DNA of 14,295 nt, from the NCBI GenBank assembly GCA_019312695.1, contig JAFDCT010000203.1:1-14295 (forward strand), read 5' to 3'. Below the pieces are notes generated by a model, which saw only the letters and a list, made by a program, of their open reading frames with translations, was not told the origin of the DNA and did no database searches. This document shows positions 7,084-13,851 of the stretch, piece after piece; within the stretch, counting starts at the first letter, position 1; every line of letters begins with the position of its first letter. The DNA is from Deltaproteobacteria bacterium. GTDB taxonomy: Bacteria > Desulfobacterota > Desulfobulbia > Desulfobulbales > BM004. Made by a program: the position numbers and the translations under genes.

Positions 7084-7269
7084 TTGGCTAAGAAATCATT
7101 GATAGCAAAGAGTAAGCGGCAACCAAAGTTTCAAGTTCGCGCCTACAATCGCTGTCCGCTGTGCGGCAGACCGCGCGCTTTCATTCGGAAATTTGGCATC
7201 TGTCGTCTGTGTTTCAGGAGTCTTGCTTCCCGCGGTGAGATCACTGGAGTAATAAAGTCAAGCTGGTAA
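7084..7269 (+). CDS. rpsN: 30S ribosomal protein S14, zinc-binding short form
   Basis: S14 is a 30S-head protein. This is the 61-residue C+ (type Z) form with a zinc knuckle C24PLC27 and C40RLC43, ending [16 protein letters not shown]. It differs from the roughly 100-residue cysteine-free E. coli form. Organisms with this form may depend on zinc-regulated alternatives when zinc is scarce; no second copy is seen here. The start is TTG at 7084, supported by the strongest binding site in the window, AAAGGAGGA at 7071-7079. No ATG precedes the motif in frame. Confidence 0.95.
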   Translation: MAKKSLIAKSKRQPKFQVRAYNRCPLCGRPRAFIRKFGICRLCFRSLASRGEITGVIKSSW

Positions 7270-7376
7270 GGCGGAGTGGGGCCCTGTGGGATCATCTTTA
7301 TGGTGCTGCATATCAGGGGGCTTCAGAAACTGCTGCTAAAGAAACTGGAAAATTATTGGCAAGGAGAGCAGGCTAA

Positions 7377-7775
7377 ATGTCTATGAGCGATCCCCTGGCA
7401 GATATGCTGACCAGGATAAGAAATGCTGGAATGGTTCGATATGAAACAGTTGATGTTCCCATGTCAAACCTGAAAATTGGTGTAGCCAAGGTTCTGCGTG
7501 AGGAAGGCTATATAAATGATTATCAAATCATCGAGGATAACAAGCAGGGCACCCTGAGAATTGAGCTGAAATACGGTCCGCATAATGAAGCGGTTATCAG
7601 CGGAATACGAAGGGTGAGCAAGCCCGGTTTGCGGCAATATGTGAAGGCTGATGATATCCCCAAGGTCATGAGCGGCCTTGGGATATCCATACTTTCGACC
7701 TCCAAGGGTATAATAACCGACCGCGAGGCTCGTCGGTTGCGTATCGGGGGCGAGATTCTTTGTGAAGCCTGGTAA
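7377..7775 (+). CDS. rpsH: 30S ribosomal protein S8
   Basis: S8 binds helix 21 of 16S rRNA and in E. coli represses the spc operon by binding a similar site in mRNA. The 132-residue product opens [20 protein letters not shown] and carries [20 protein letters not shown] and the C-terminal signature [19 protein letters not shown]. The ATG at 7377 follows AAGGAG at 7361-7366 with 10-base spacing; the ATG at 7383 would be 16 bases away. The 107-base spacer before it holds no feature I can firmly name, and I did not recognise an S8-type target in it. Confidence 0.96.
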   Translation: MSMSDPLADMLTRIRNAGMVRYETVDVPMSNLKIGVAKVLREEGYINDYQIIEDNKQGTLRIELKYGPHNEAVISGIRRVSKPGLRQYVKADDIPKVMSGLGISILSTSKGIITDREARRLRIGGEILCEAW

Positions 7776-7810
7776 AGAAAGGCAATCATAGGTGGTAAGA
7801 GGAGGATTGC

Positions 7811-8356
7811 ATGTCCAGAATAGGGAATAAACCGATTCCGATACCAAGCGGGGTCAAGGTTGATATACAGAAATCAAAGATCGTTGTTACCGGACCCAAG
7901 GGAAAACTCGAGCGGGAAATCCGGCCTGAAGTTTCCGTTACAGAGGAGGATGGAAACCTTGTGCTCGGCACCCTGGACGAGAGCAAGAAAAATATGGCTA
8001 TGAAAGGCCTGACGCGTTCGCTGGTAAATAACATGGTCGTTGGCGTGGGTACTGGTTTTCAGAAAAAGTTGATCGTTGAAGGCGTTGGCTACCGGGTGGC
8101 TGTTGAAGGCTCCTCATTGGTCTTAAGCGTTGGCTATTCAAATCCGGTCAATTTTTCTCTGCCTGCCGGAGTTTCTGCAACCATGGTGGATAAGACCAGC
8201 ACCGTAATGCTCGAGTCAAATGATAAAGAGCTTTTAGGCCTGACAGCAGCAAAGGTTCGTGAAATCCGCAAGCCCGAACCTTACAAGGGCAAGGGCATCC
8301 GGTATGAAGATGAACATATCGTTCGTAAGGTCGGTAAATCGGCAGCTAAGGGATAA
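7811..8356 (+). CDS. rplF: 50S ribosomal protein L6
   Basis: L6 is a two-domain 23S rRNA binder near the factor-binding site. The 181-residue product begins MSRIGNKPIPIPSGVKVDIQ, has GVGTGFQKKLIVEGVGYRVA at the domain junction and the family signature KPEPYKGKGIRYEDEHIVRK near the C-terminus. The ATG at 7811 follows GGAGGA at 7801-7806. It is 35 bases downstream of rpsH, one of the tighter joins in this block. It ends in the usual basic tail. Confidence 0.97.
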   Translation: MSRIGNKPIPIPSGVKVDIQKSKIVVTGPKGKLEREIRPEVSVTEEDGNLVLGTLDESKKNMAMKGLTRSLVNNMVVGVGTGFQKKLIVEGVGYRVAVEGSSLVLSVGYSNPVNFSLPAGVSATMVDKTSTVMLESNDKELLGLTAAKVREIRKPEPYKGKGIRYEDEHIVRKVGKSAAKG

Positions 8357-8431
8357 GATTTATTTTAAAGTAAAGTTACGTTGCTGACAGTGATTGTTAA
8401 AAATCGCAACTAAGATATCAGGTACAGAAAA

Positions 8432-8797
8432 ATGGCAAAAACAGATCCTAAAGTCGAGGCGCGGCAGAAACGAATTAAGCGCATCAGGAAGAAGATAACA
8501 GGTACACCTGAAAGGCCGCGTATGCGTGTGTATAAGAGTGCCAAGCATTTTTATGCCCAGGTGATTGATGATACCAAGGGCCATACATTGATTTCCATGT
8601 CTTCTCTGGATAAGTCCCTCACAGATGAGGATATCAAGGGAAAATGTGCCCAGGCCAACAAGGTTGGTAAACTTCTGGCCGAAAAGGCAAAATCTGCCGG
8701 TATTGAAAGTGTGGTCCTTGACCGTGGCGGCTATATCTATCACGGCCGGGTTAAAGCATTTTCAGAGGGTGCCAGGGAAGGTGGTTTGATTTTTTAA
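8432..8797 (+). CDS. rplR: 50S ribosomal protein L18
   Basis: L18 binds 5S rRNA with L5 in the central protuberance. The 121-residue product has an N-terminal basic stretch (RQKRIKRIRKKITGTPERPR), then RVYKSAKHFYAQVIDD, and the C-terminal DRGGYIYHGRVKAFSEGARE. The ATG at 8432 has only a weak AGGT at 8420-8423. In the 75-base spacer, GTTGC (8380-8384) and GCAAC (8406-8410) can form a bulged stem with GATT/AATC inside, which may leave the binding site exposed. Confidence 0.96.
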   Translation: MAKTDPKVEARQKRIKRIRKKITGTPERPRMRVYKSAKHFYAQVIDDTKGHTLISMSSLDKSLTDEDIKGKCAQANKVGKLLAEKAKSAGIESVVLDRGGYIYHGRVKAFSEGAREGGLIF

Positions 8798-8804
8798 GGA
8801 ATAC

Positions 8805-8835
8805 TGACTGCATATGCGGATGCGACGGGCAGTCA
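8805..8835 (+). promoter_or_regulatory. 7-bp hairpin between rplR and rpsE
   Basis: TGACTGC (8805-8811) and GCAGTCA (8829-8835) are perfect reverse complements around a 17-base loop, which itself contains GCAT/ATGC. There is no following T-run. It lies 24 bases upstream of the GGGAG site (8859-8863) used by rpsE, so it does not hide it. Function unknown. Confidence 0.4.
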
Positions 8836-8870
8836 AGTGCCATAAAATAATTTGAATTGGGAGAATAGTT

Positions 8871-9383
8871 TTGGCGGAATATACAAAGTCAAAAGGCGAT
8901 AGTGCTACGGAGTTAATTGAAAAGATCGTCTATATCAACAGAGTGGCAAAAGTTGTAAAGGGTGGTCGGCGTTTCAGCTTCAGCGCCATCGTGGTCATTG
9001 GCGACGGGAATGGCAAGGTAGGTTATGGTCTCGGTAAGGCCAACCAGGTGCCCGAAGCAATTCGGAAAGGTGTTGAAAGGGCCCGCAAGGATATGCAGCA
9101 GGTTGCCCTGACCTCAACAACCATTCCCCATGAGATTGTCGGTAAATACGGTGCAGGTTCCGTAATGCTGAAACCGGCATCTGAAGGTACCGGTGTAATT
9201 GCCGGTGGCGGAGTCAGGGCGGTTCTTGAAGCGGCCGGGGTGCAGAATGTCCTCACCAAGTGCCTGGGCTCCCATAATCCTCATAACCTGGTAAAGGCAA
9301 CCCTGGACGGCCTGCGCAGGCTGAGAAGTGCGGAACGTATTGCAGCACTCAGGGGTATAAAAACAGAGGAACTCAGCGTCTGA
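8871..9383 (+). CDS. rpsE: 30S ribosomal protein S5
   Basis: S5 lies at the mRNA entry site and governs decoding accuracy with S4. The 170-residue product has a double-stranded-RNA-binding-like N-terminal domain (about 15-78; [20 protein letters not shown], then [20 protein letters not shown]). Its C-terminal domain contains [20 protein letters not shown] and [19 protein letters not shown]. The start is TTG at 8871 with GGGAG at 8859-8863 and 7-base spacing; the N-terminal length fits the family. It ends at TGA 9381-9383 and is followed by a 150-base spacer with a long hairpin. Confidence 0.96.
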   Translation: MAEYTKSKGDSATELIEKIVYINRVAKVVKGGRRFSFSAIVVIGDGNGKVGYGLGKANQVPEAIRKGVERARKDMQQVALTSTTIPHEIVGKYGAGSVMLKPASEGTGVIAGGGVRAVLEAAGVQNVLTKCLGSHNPHNLVKATLDGLRRLRSAERIAALRGIKTEELSV

Positions 9384-9405
9384 TAGCAAGGTTGCATAAA
9401 TGCAC

Positions 9406-9452
9406 TGAGTTTCCGGGCTCTTCAGAAAAGCGCTTAAAATCCTGGAAGCTCA
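9406..9452 (+). promoter_or_regulatory. 12-bp hairpin between rpsE and rpmD
   Basis: TGAGTTTCCGGG (9406-9417) pairs with CCTGGAAGCTCA (9441-9452) along 12 positions, two of them G-T wobbles. The 23-base loop contains the self-complementary AAGCGCTT. What follows is AATAAATAAATTAT, not a T-run, so it is not a standard terminator. It is central in the 150-base rpsE-rpmD spacer and far from the rpmD start. Processing or protein binding are possible roles. Confidence 0.5.
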
Positions 9453-9533
9453 ATAAATAAATTATCTTGTTGACCGGATCAGAGAATGACCCGGCACCGT
9501 GGATTAAAAAAAATATATCGGATGGATAGTGAA

Positions 9534-9716
9534 ATGGCTGGTACATTGAAGGTTACCTTAACCAAAAGCGAAATCGGCAGCACCAGAAAGATTCGGGCCA
9601 CACTTGTCGGTTTGGGGCTTACAAAAAGAGAAAAGACCATAGTCCGCAAGGATACACCTGAGATCAGGGGAATGCTGCGTAAAGTGGAGCACCTGGTCAA
9701 GATCGAGGAGGTATGA
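9534..9716 (+). CDS. rpmD: 50S ribosomal protein L30
   Basis: L30 is a small, non-universal 50S protein contacting 5S and 23S rRNA. From ATG 9534 the product is 60 residues, the usual size, with MAGTLKVTLTKSEIGSTRKI and the typical GLGLTKREKTIVRKDTPEIR core. The frame is open to an ATG at 9486, which would add 16 basic residues (MTRHRGLKKIYRMDSE), and an ATG at 9522 lies between. Binding sites are weak for all, so the start is chosen by family length. Stop TGA; rplO begins four bases later. Confidence 0.9.
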   Translation: MAGTLKVTLTKSEIGSTRKIRATLVGLGLTKREKTIVRKDTPEIRGMLRKVEHLVKIEEV

Positions 9717-9720
9717 TCAT

Positions 9721-10167
9721 ATGTTGACCCTTAGTAATTTATCTCCCCAAAAGGGAGCGAAACGGGATAAAAAGAGAGTTGGCCGCGGCCAGGGTTCCGG
9801 GCGTGGCAGAACGGCGACCAGGGGCCACAAGGGTTCAAAGTCCAGATCAGGTTATGGCATCCGTCCCGGATTTGAGGGTGGCCAGATGCCTCTGCAGAGA
9901 AGGCTTCCCAAGAGAGGCTTTAACAATATCTTCCGCAAAGAATATACTATCGTCCATGTAAAAGATCTGGAAATTTTTGATGCCGGCAGCCGCATTGACC
10001 GTGAAGCCCTGATAAAGGCCTGTTTGATTGACAAGAAAACCAACCTGGTAAAAGTGCTGGCCAATGGTGAATTAAGCAAGTCATTGACCGTTGCTGTCGA
10101 TAAGGTCAGTGAGGGTGCCAAAAAGAAGATAGAGGAAGCCGGCGGTACAGTAGAGGTTTCAGCCTAA
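9721..10167 (+). CDS. rplO: 50S ribosomal protein L15
   Basis: L15 is a late-assembly 50S protein with a long basic N-terminal arm. The 148-residue product shows that arm ([20 protein letters not shown], then [20 protein letters not shown]) followed by [13 protein letters not shown] and the globular C-terminal domain ending AGGTVEVSA. The ATG at 9721 uses GAGGAGG at 9705-9711, inside the end of rpmD. The TAA stop shares one base with the secY ATG, suggesting coupling. Confidence 0.96.
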   Translation: MLTLSNLSPQKGAKRDKKRVGRGQGSGRGRTATRGHKGSKSRSGYGIRPGFEGGQMPLQRRLPKRGFNNIFRKEYTIVHVKDLEIFDAGSRIDREALIKACLIDKKTNLVKVLANGELSKSLTVAVDKVSEGAKKKIEEAGGTVEVSA

Positions 10168-11474
10168 TGTTAGGAGGGATTAGAAATACTGCGGCATTGC
10201 CCGAACTGCGGCGCAGGTTGATTTTTACCTTCCTGATGCTGGCCGTATATCGCATAGGTGTCCAGATACCCACACCAGGTATTAACGGTGAGGCTCTGGC
10301 CGCCTTTTTTGCAAAGAATGCCGGGACACTCTTTGGCATGTTCAACATGTTTTCCGGAGGCGCACTTGAGAATTTCTCAATATTTGCCCTGGGGATCATG
10401 CCATATATCAGTGCCTCAATTATAATCCAGCTCCTGACTGTGGTTATTCCGCAACTGGAAGCCCTGTCAAAGGAAGGTGAATCCGGCCGCCGTAAAATTA
10501 CACAGTATACCCGTTACGGTACTGTGGCCTTGAGCTTGATCCAGAGCCTCTTTATCTCTGTCGGTCTTGAAGGTATGAGCGGTCCCGGCGGTGAAGCCAT
10601 AGTTATAGTGCCAGGCTGGCAGTTCAAAATCATGACCATAATCACCCTGACATCCGGAACAGCTTTTATCATGTGGCTCGGTGAACAGATGACAGAGCGT
10701 GGCATCGGTAATGGTATATCGCTTATCATATTTGCCGGCATAGTGGCCCGTATGCCGGCAGCTATCGGCAACACAATCCAGATGGTTTCAGCAGGTGAGA
10801 TGAATGTACTGTTTCTTGTTTTCCTGCTGCTGATGATGGTGTTGGTGGTCGGAGTTATAATTTTTTTCGAAACCGCCCAGAGACGGATTCCGATCCAGTA
10901 TGCCAAGAGAGTTGTTGGGCGCAGGGTCTATGGCGGGCAGAGTTCGCACCTGCCCTTAAAAATAAATGTTGCCGGTGTTATACCGCCGATCTTTGCTTCA
11001 TCGATCATGATGTTCCCGGCCACCATAGGAGGCCTTATCCAGATTGACTGGATACAGCGTGTTTCCGCTTCGCTCAATCCAGGTACCATTTACTATTACA
11101 TATTATTTACAGGTTTTATCATCTTTTTCTGCTTCTTTTACACGGCCGTAACTTTTAATCCGGTGGACGTTGCCGAGAACCTGAAGAAGCATGGCGGATT
11201 CATCCCCGGCATCAGGCCCGGTAAAAAGACCGCTGATTTTATTGACAAAGCTTTGACCCGCTTGACCGTTATCGGAGCCATTTATGTCAGTGTGATCTGT
11301 GTCATGCCGACGGTGTTGATCAGTAAATTCAACGTGCCTTTTTATTTTGGCGGCACTGCGTTACTGATTGTGGTGGGTGTTGCAATTGATACTATCTCGC
11401 AGATCGAGTCGCACATGGTGATGCGGAACTATGAAGGCTTCATGAAAAAGGGCCGGATAAAGGGGCGCCGCTAG
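10167..11474 (+). CDS. secY: Protein translocase subunit SecY
   Basis: SecY is the channel of the SecYEG translocon in the inner membrane. The 435-residue product has the length and hydrophobic pattern of ten membrane segments. Family marks include [11 protein letters not shown] after TM1, [20 protein letters not shown] in the plug/TM2 region, [20 protein letters not shown] mid-protein, and the cytoplasmic loop [16 protein letters not shown] that contacts SecA or the ribosome. The ATG at 10167 overlaps the rplO stop by one base and has AGAGG at 10152-10156. A stronger AGGAGGG (10172-10178) lies just inside the gene but has no start codon after it at a useful distance. Confidence 0.97.
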   Translation: MLGGIRNTAALPELRRRLIFTFLMLAVYRIGVQIPTPGINGEALAAFFAKNAGTLFGMFNMFSGGALENFSIFALGIMPYISASIIIQLLTVVIPQLEALSKEGESGRRKITQYTRYGTVALSLIQSLFISVGLEGMSGPGGEAIVIVPGWQFKIMTIITLTSGTAFIMWLGEQMTERGIGNGISLIIFAGIVARMPAAIGNTIQMVSAGEMNVLFLVFLLLMMVLVVGVIIFFETAQRRIPIQYAKRVVGRRVYGGQSSHLPLKINVAGVIPPIFASSIMMFPATIGGLIQIDWIQRVSASLNPGTIYYYILFTGFIIFFCFFYTAVTFNPVDVAENLKKHGGFIPGIRPGKKTADFIDKALTRLTVIGAIYVSVICVMPTVLISKFNVPFYFGGTALLIVVGVAIDTISQIESHMVMRNYEGFMKKGRIKGRR

Positions 11475-11582
11475 GCCCAATTAGTAACTGCCGAGACATG
11501 TTACCGGGAATAGATTGCAGGAGGATAATTCTTTCATACTGCCAGGTCAGGATAAAGGCTTGGTGAGCTTTTGGGTACTCGG

Positions 11583-12374
11583 ATGAGCAACGCTCCAGCA
11601 ACGGCAAAACAGATCACCCTGAAAACGGTATCCGAGATCGAGATCATGCGCAAGGCCAACCAGATTGTTGGCGGCGCTCTCAATATGCTCCGTGAAAAGG
11701 CCGCGGTGGGAGTGTCAACCTGGGATTTGGATTTATGGGCTGAAGAGTTTGCCAGGCAGCATGGTGCAGCCCCAGCCTTCAAGGGCTACCATGGTTTTCC
11801 GGGCAGTCTTTGTATTTCGCTGAATGAGCAAGTAGTACACGGCATACCGTCCAGGAAAGTTATACTGAGTGAGGGAGATATAGTCAGTATTGATTTTGGC
11901 GTACGGTATAAGGGGTTTTTCGGTGACGCCGCCATTACCCTTGCCATAGGGGAAATTGATGCAGCCAAAGCCAACCTGATCAAAGTGACGCATGAGTCAC
12001 TCTACAGGGGAATAGAACAGGCAAGGGTTGGCAACAGAATAAATGATATATCGGCTGCTATAGAGAAACATGTGGAAAAACACGGCTATTCGTTGGTGAA
12101 GCAGTTTGTCGGGCATGGCATAGGTTCTTCGCTGCATGAGGGGCCGGAAGTACCCAACTATAGTGTTGATAACAAAAGAACACCGAGGATCATGGCCGGT
12201 ATGGTCCTGGCCATTGAACCGATGGTTAACCTCGGCACATTTGAAGTTAAGGTATTAAAAGATGGATGGACGGTTGTAACCAAAGATAAGTCACCATCAG
12301 CTCATTTTGAACATTCGGTTGCCGTTACCGAGAATGGGCCGTTGATTTTAAGTGACAATATTCTATACGAGTAA
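11583..12374 (+). CDS. map: Methionine aminopeptidase, type I
   Basis: The enzyme removes the initiator Met from nascent proteins and acts beside the exit tunnel. From ATG 11583 (263 residues) all metal and catalytic positions of the family are seen: His86 (VVHGIP), Asp104 (VSIDFG), Asp115 (FFGDAA), His178 (GHGIGSSLHEGPEVPNY), Glu212 (AIEPMV) and Glu243 (HFEHSVAV), with spacing close to the E. coli enzyme. TTG 11571 would add four residues; an upstream stop at 11553 rules out longer forms. Neither start has a convincing binding site, while a strong AGGAGGA (11519-11525) is stranded upstream. adk, often found between secY and map, is absent. Confidence 0.94.
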   Translation: MSNAPATAKQITLKTVSEIEIMRKANQIVGGALNMLREKAAVGVSTWDLDLWAEEFARQHGAAPAFKGYHGFPGSLCISLNEQVVHGIPSRKVILSEGDIVSIDFGVRYKGFFGDAAITLAIGEIDAAKANLIKVTHESLYRGIEQARVGNRINDISAAIEKHVEKHGYSLVKQFVGHGIGSSLHEGPEVPNYSVDNKRTPRIMAGMVLAIEPMVNLGTFEVKVLKDGWTVVTKDKSPSAHFEHSVAVTENGPLILSDNILYE

Positions 12375-12387
12375 ATAAAAAAAATAA

Positions 12388-12417
12388 TTGAAAAAAATAC
12401 TGAAGTTGTAGTATATT
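12388..12417 (+). promoter_or_regulatory. Probable sigma70 promoter upstream of infA
   Basis: TTGAAA at 12388-12393 and TATATT at 12412-12417 are separated by 18 bases in an AT-rich stretch directly after map. Transcription would begin near 12424 and leave a leader of about 88 bases before infA. This would drive infA-rpmJ-rpsM-rpsK-rpsD and downstream genes. It is a sequence match only, with a slightly long spacer; I see no terminator between map and this site, so read-through from secY-map is also likely. Confidence 0.5.
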
Positions 12418-12511
12418 AACCCGCTTTATCGGAAGGCAAGACAATACTGTTAACCATGGTCAAAGCTGAGAAAGGCCAAATAATATAATAAATATACGAG
12501 GATTACTGCCT

Positions 12512-12736
12512 ATGCCTAAGGAAGAGGCCATTCAAGTTGAAGGAACGATTGTCGAACCATTACCAAACGCAATGTTTCGGGTTGAACTTGATAACGGCCA
12601 TAAGGTTCTTGCTCACATTTCGGGGAAAATGCGCATGCACTTTATTAAAATTCTTCCTGGAGACAGGGTAACGGTTGAACTTTCACCATATGACCTGACC
12701 CGTGGCAGGATAACCTTCCGGGCCAAAAGTAAGTAA
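12512..12736 (+). CDS. infA: Translation initiation factor IF-1
   Basis: IF-1 is an S1/OB-fold protein that binds the 30S A site during initiation. The 74-residue product (usual 72) has [20 protein letters not shown], then [20 protein letters not shown] and the C-terminal [17 protein letters not shown], all family hallmarks. The ATG at 12512 follows GAGGA at 12498-12502. It is preceded by a 137-base spacer with a probable promoter and is followed 39 bases later by rpmJ, a common infA-rpmJ pairing. Confidence 0.96.
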   Translation: MPKEEAIQVEGTIVEPLPNAMFRVELDNGHKVLAHISGKMRMHFIKILPGDRVTVELSPYDLTRGRITFRAKSK

Positions 12737-12775
12737 AAGATCATAGGTGCTAAGATTTATAATACAGGTGATGTA

Positions 12776-12889
12776 ATGAAAGTTAGAGCTTCGGTAAAAA
12801 AAATATGCAGTGACTGTAAAGTCTATAAGAGAAAAGGTGTTGTCCGGGTCTCTTGCAAAATCAAAAAGCACAAACAGCGCCAGGGATAA
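12776..12889 (+). CDS. rpmJ: 50S ribosomal protein L36, zinc-binding form
   Basis: L36 is the smallest 50S protein and binds 23S rRNA near the factor-binding region. The 37-residue product reads [20 protein letters not shown] and continues to KHKQRQG. The zinc ligands C11, C14, C27 and H32 of the C+ form are all present. It is too short for common ORF cut-offs but unmistakable. The ATG at 12776 has GGTGAT at 12767-12772. It lies between infA and rpsM, its usual place in the alpha region. Confidence 0.95.
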   Translation: MKVRASVKKICSDCKVYKRKGVVRVSCKIKKHKQRQG

Positions 12890-12933
12890 CTTACCCCTGA
12901 GAACTGATAAATTGTAAGTGGAGGAATAAAGTC

Positions 12934-13302
12934 TTGGCTAGAATAGCAGGTGTTGATTTACCGAAGAAAAAACACATGGAGAGAGCACTGACCTATATTC
13001 ACGGCATCGGGCTAACTTCGGCCCGCAAGATCCTTGATGAAGCAGGACTGTCTTATGACACGAACAGCGATGATCTTACTGACGGTGATATCGCCAAAAT
13101 CAGGAAAATCCTTGAAGAAAGGTACCATGTGGAAGGCGACAGGCGCCGTGAAGTGTCCATGGATATCAAGCGCTTGATGGATTCAGGGTGTTACCGTGGC
13201 CTGCGTCACCGTAAGGGATTGCCTGTCAGGGGTCAGCGCACAAGCACCAATGCCAGGACCAGGAAGGGTCCCCGCCGCGGCGCAGGGATCAAGAGAAAAT
13301 AA
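12934..13302 (+). CDS. rpsM: 30S ribosomal protein S13
   Basis: S13 forms the A- and B1-bridges between the 30S head and the 50S subunit. The 122-residue product starts [20 protein letters not shown], has the helix-hairpin segment [19 protein letters not shown], and ends with the basic tRNA-contacting tail ([20 protein letters not shown] to RRGAGIKRK). The start is TTG at 12934 with GGAGGAA at 12920-12926, seven bases upstream; no in-frame ATG fits. First gene of the alpha block. A terminator-like hairpin begins five bases after its stop. Confidence 0.96.
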   Translation: MARIAGVDLPKKKHMERALTYIHGIGLTSARKILDEAGLSYDTNSDDLTDGDIAKIRKILEERYHVEGDRRREVSMDIKRLMDSGCYRGLRHRKGLPVRGQRTSTNARTRKGPRRGAGIKRK

Positions 13303-13306
13303 CCAG

Positions 13307-13335
13307 CGGCAGCAGGAGCCTGCCGATCATTTTTT
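13307..13335 (+). terminator. Intrinsic-terminator-like hairpin between rpsM and rpsK
   Basis: CGGCAG (13307-13312) pairs with CTGCCG (13320-13325) over a 7-base loop, followed four bases later by TTTTTT (13330-13335). The GC-rich stem plus T-run is the form of a rho-independent terminator. The 4-base gap to the T-run and the 6-bp stem make it weak. Because rpsK and rpsD must still be made, partial termination (attenuation) or a mere processing site is more likely than full stop. Confidence 0.45.
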
Positions 13336-13356
13336 ATTAATTGAATAAATATAACA

Positions 13357-13373
13357 TATACCCTTTGGGTATA
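13357..13373 (+). promoter_or_regulatory. 7-bp hairpin upstream of the rpsK binding site
   Basis: TATACCC (13357-13363) and GGGTATA (13367-13373) form a perfect stem around TTT. It lies six bases before GGGGAGAG (13380-13387), the rpsK ribosome binding site, in an AT-rich stretch. Being palindromic, it could also be a protein-binding DNA site. The AT-rich bases between it and the terminator-like element offer no clear promoter. Confidence 0.4.
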
Positions 13374-13395
13374 GCAGTTGGGGAGAGAATGATTT

Positions 13396-13794
13396 ATGGC
13401 TGATCCGAAGAAAAACACCGGGAGAACGAAAAAGAGAGAGAAGAAGAATATCCCGGAAGGAATCGTCTATATTCAGTCCACTTTCAACAATACCATCGTG
13501 ACCATAGCCGATAAGCAGGGTGATGTGATCTCATGGTCAAGTTCCGGTTGTCTCGGCTTTAAAGGCTCACGTAAAAGTACACCGTTTGCTGCCCAGAAGG
13601 CTGTTGCCGAAGCAGCAAAAAAAGCCATGGATCAGGGTATGCGCAGAGTTGAAGTAAGGGTGAAGGGCCCGGGGCCCGGTCGCGAGGCGGCCCTGAGAGC
13701 GCTTCAGGTTGAGGGCTTTGATGTAAGCAAGATCTCTGATGTGACGCCTTTGCCCCATAACGGCTGCAAGCCACCCAAGCGTAGAAGAGTATAA
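13396..13794 (+). CDS. rpsK: 30S ribosomal protein S11
   Basis: S11 lines the 30S platform at the mRNA exit region near S7. The 132-residue product has a basic start ([20 protein letters not shown]), then [20 protein letters not shown], the family core [39 protein letters not shown], and the end [16 protein letters not shown]. The conserved Asn-Gly near the C-terminus (HNG) is kept; in E. coli it can form isoaspartate. The ATG at 13396 follows GGGGAGAG with 8-base spacing. The 93-base spacer before it holds two hairpins. Confidence 0.96.
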   Translation: MADPKKNTGRTKKREKKNIPEGIVYIQSTFNNTIVTIADKQGDVISWSSSGCLGFKGSRKSTPFAAQKAVAEAAKKAMDQGMRRVEVRVKGPGPGREAALRALQVEGFDVSKISDVTPLPHNGCKPPKRRRV

Positions 13795-13851
13795 ATAGAA
13801 ACGATTTATCCACTGTGTTTGGATTAATCTGATTTTGAATGGAGGTATAAA

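Noticed and set aside
10172..10178. AGGAGGG inside secY as the site for a later start
   Set aside because: No ATG, GTG or TTG follows at proper spacing; the bases simply encode Leu-Gly-Gly of the N-terminus.
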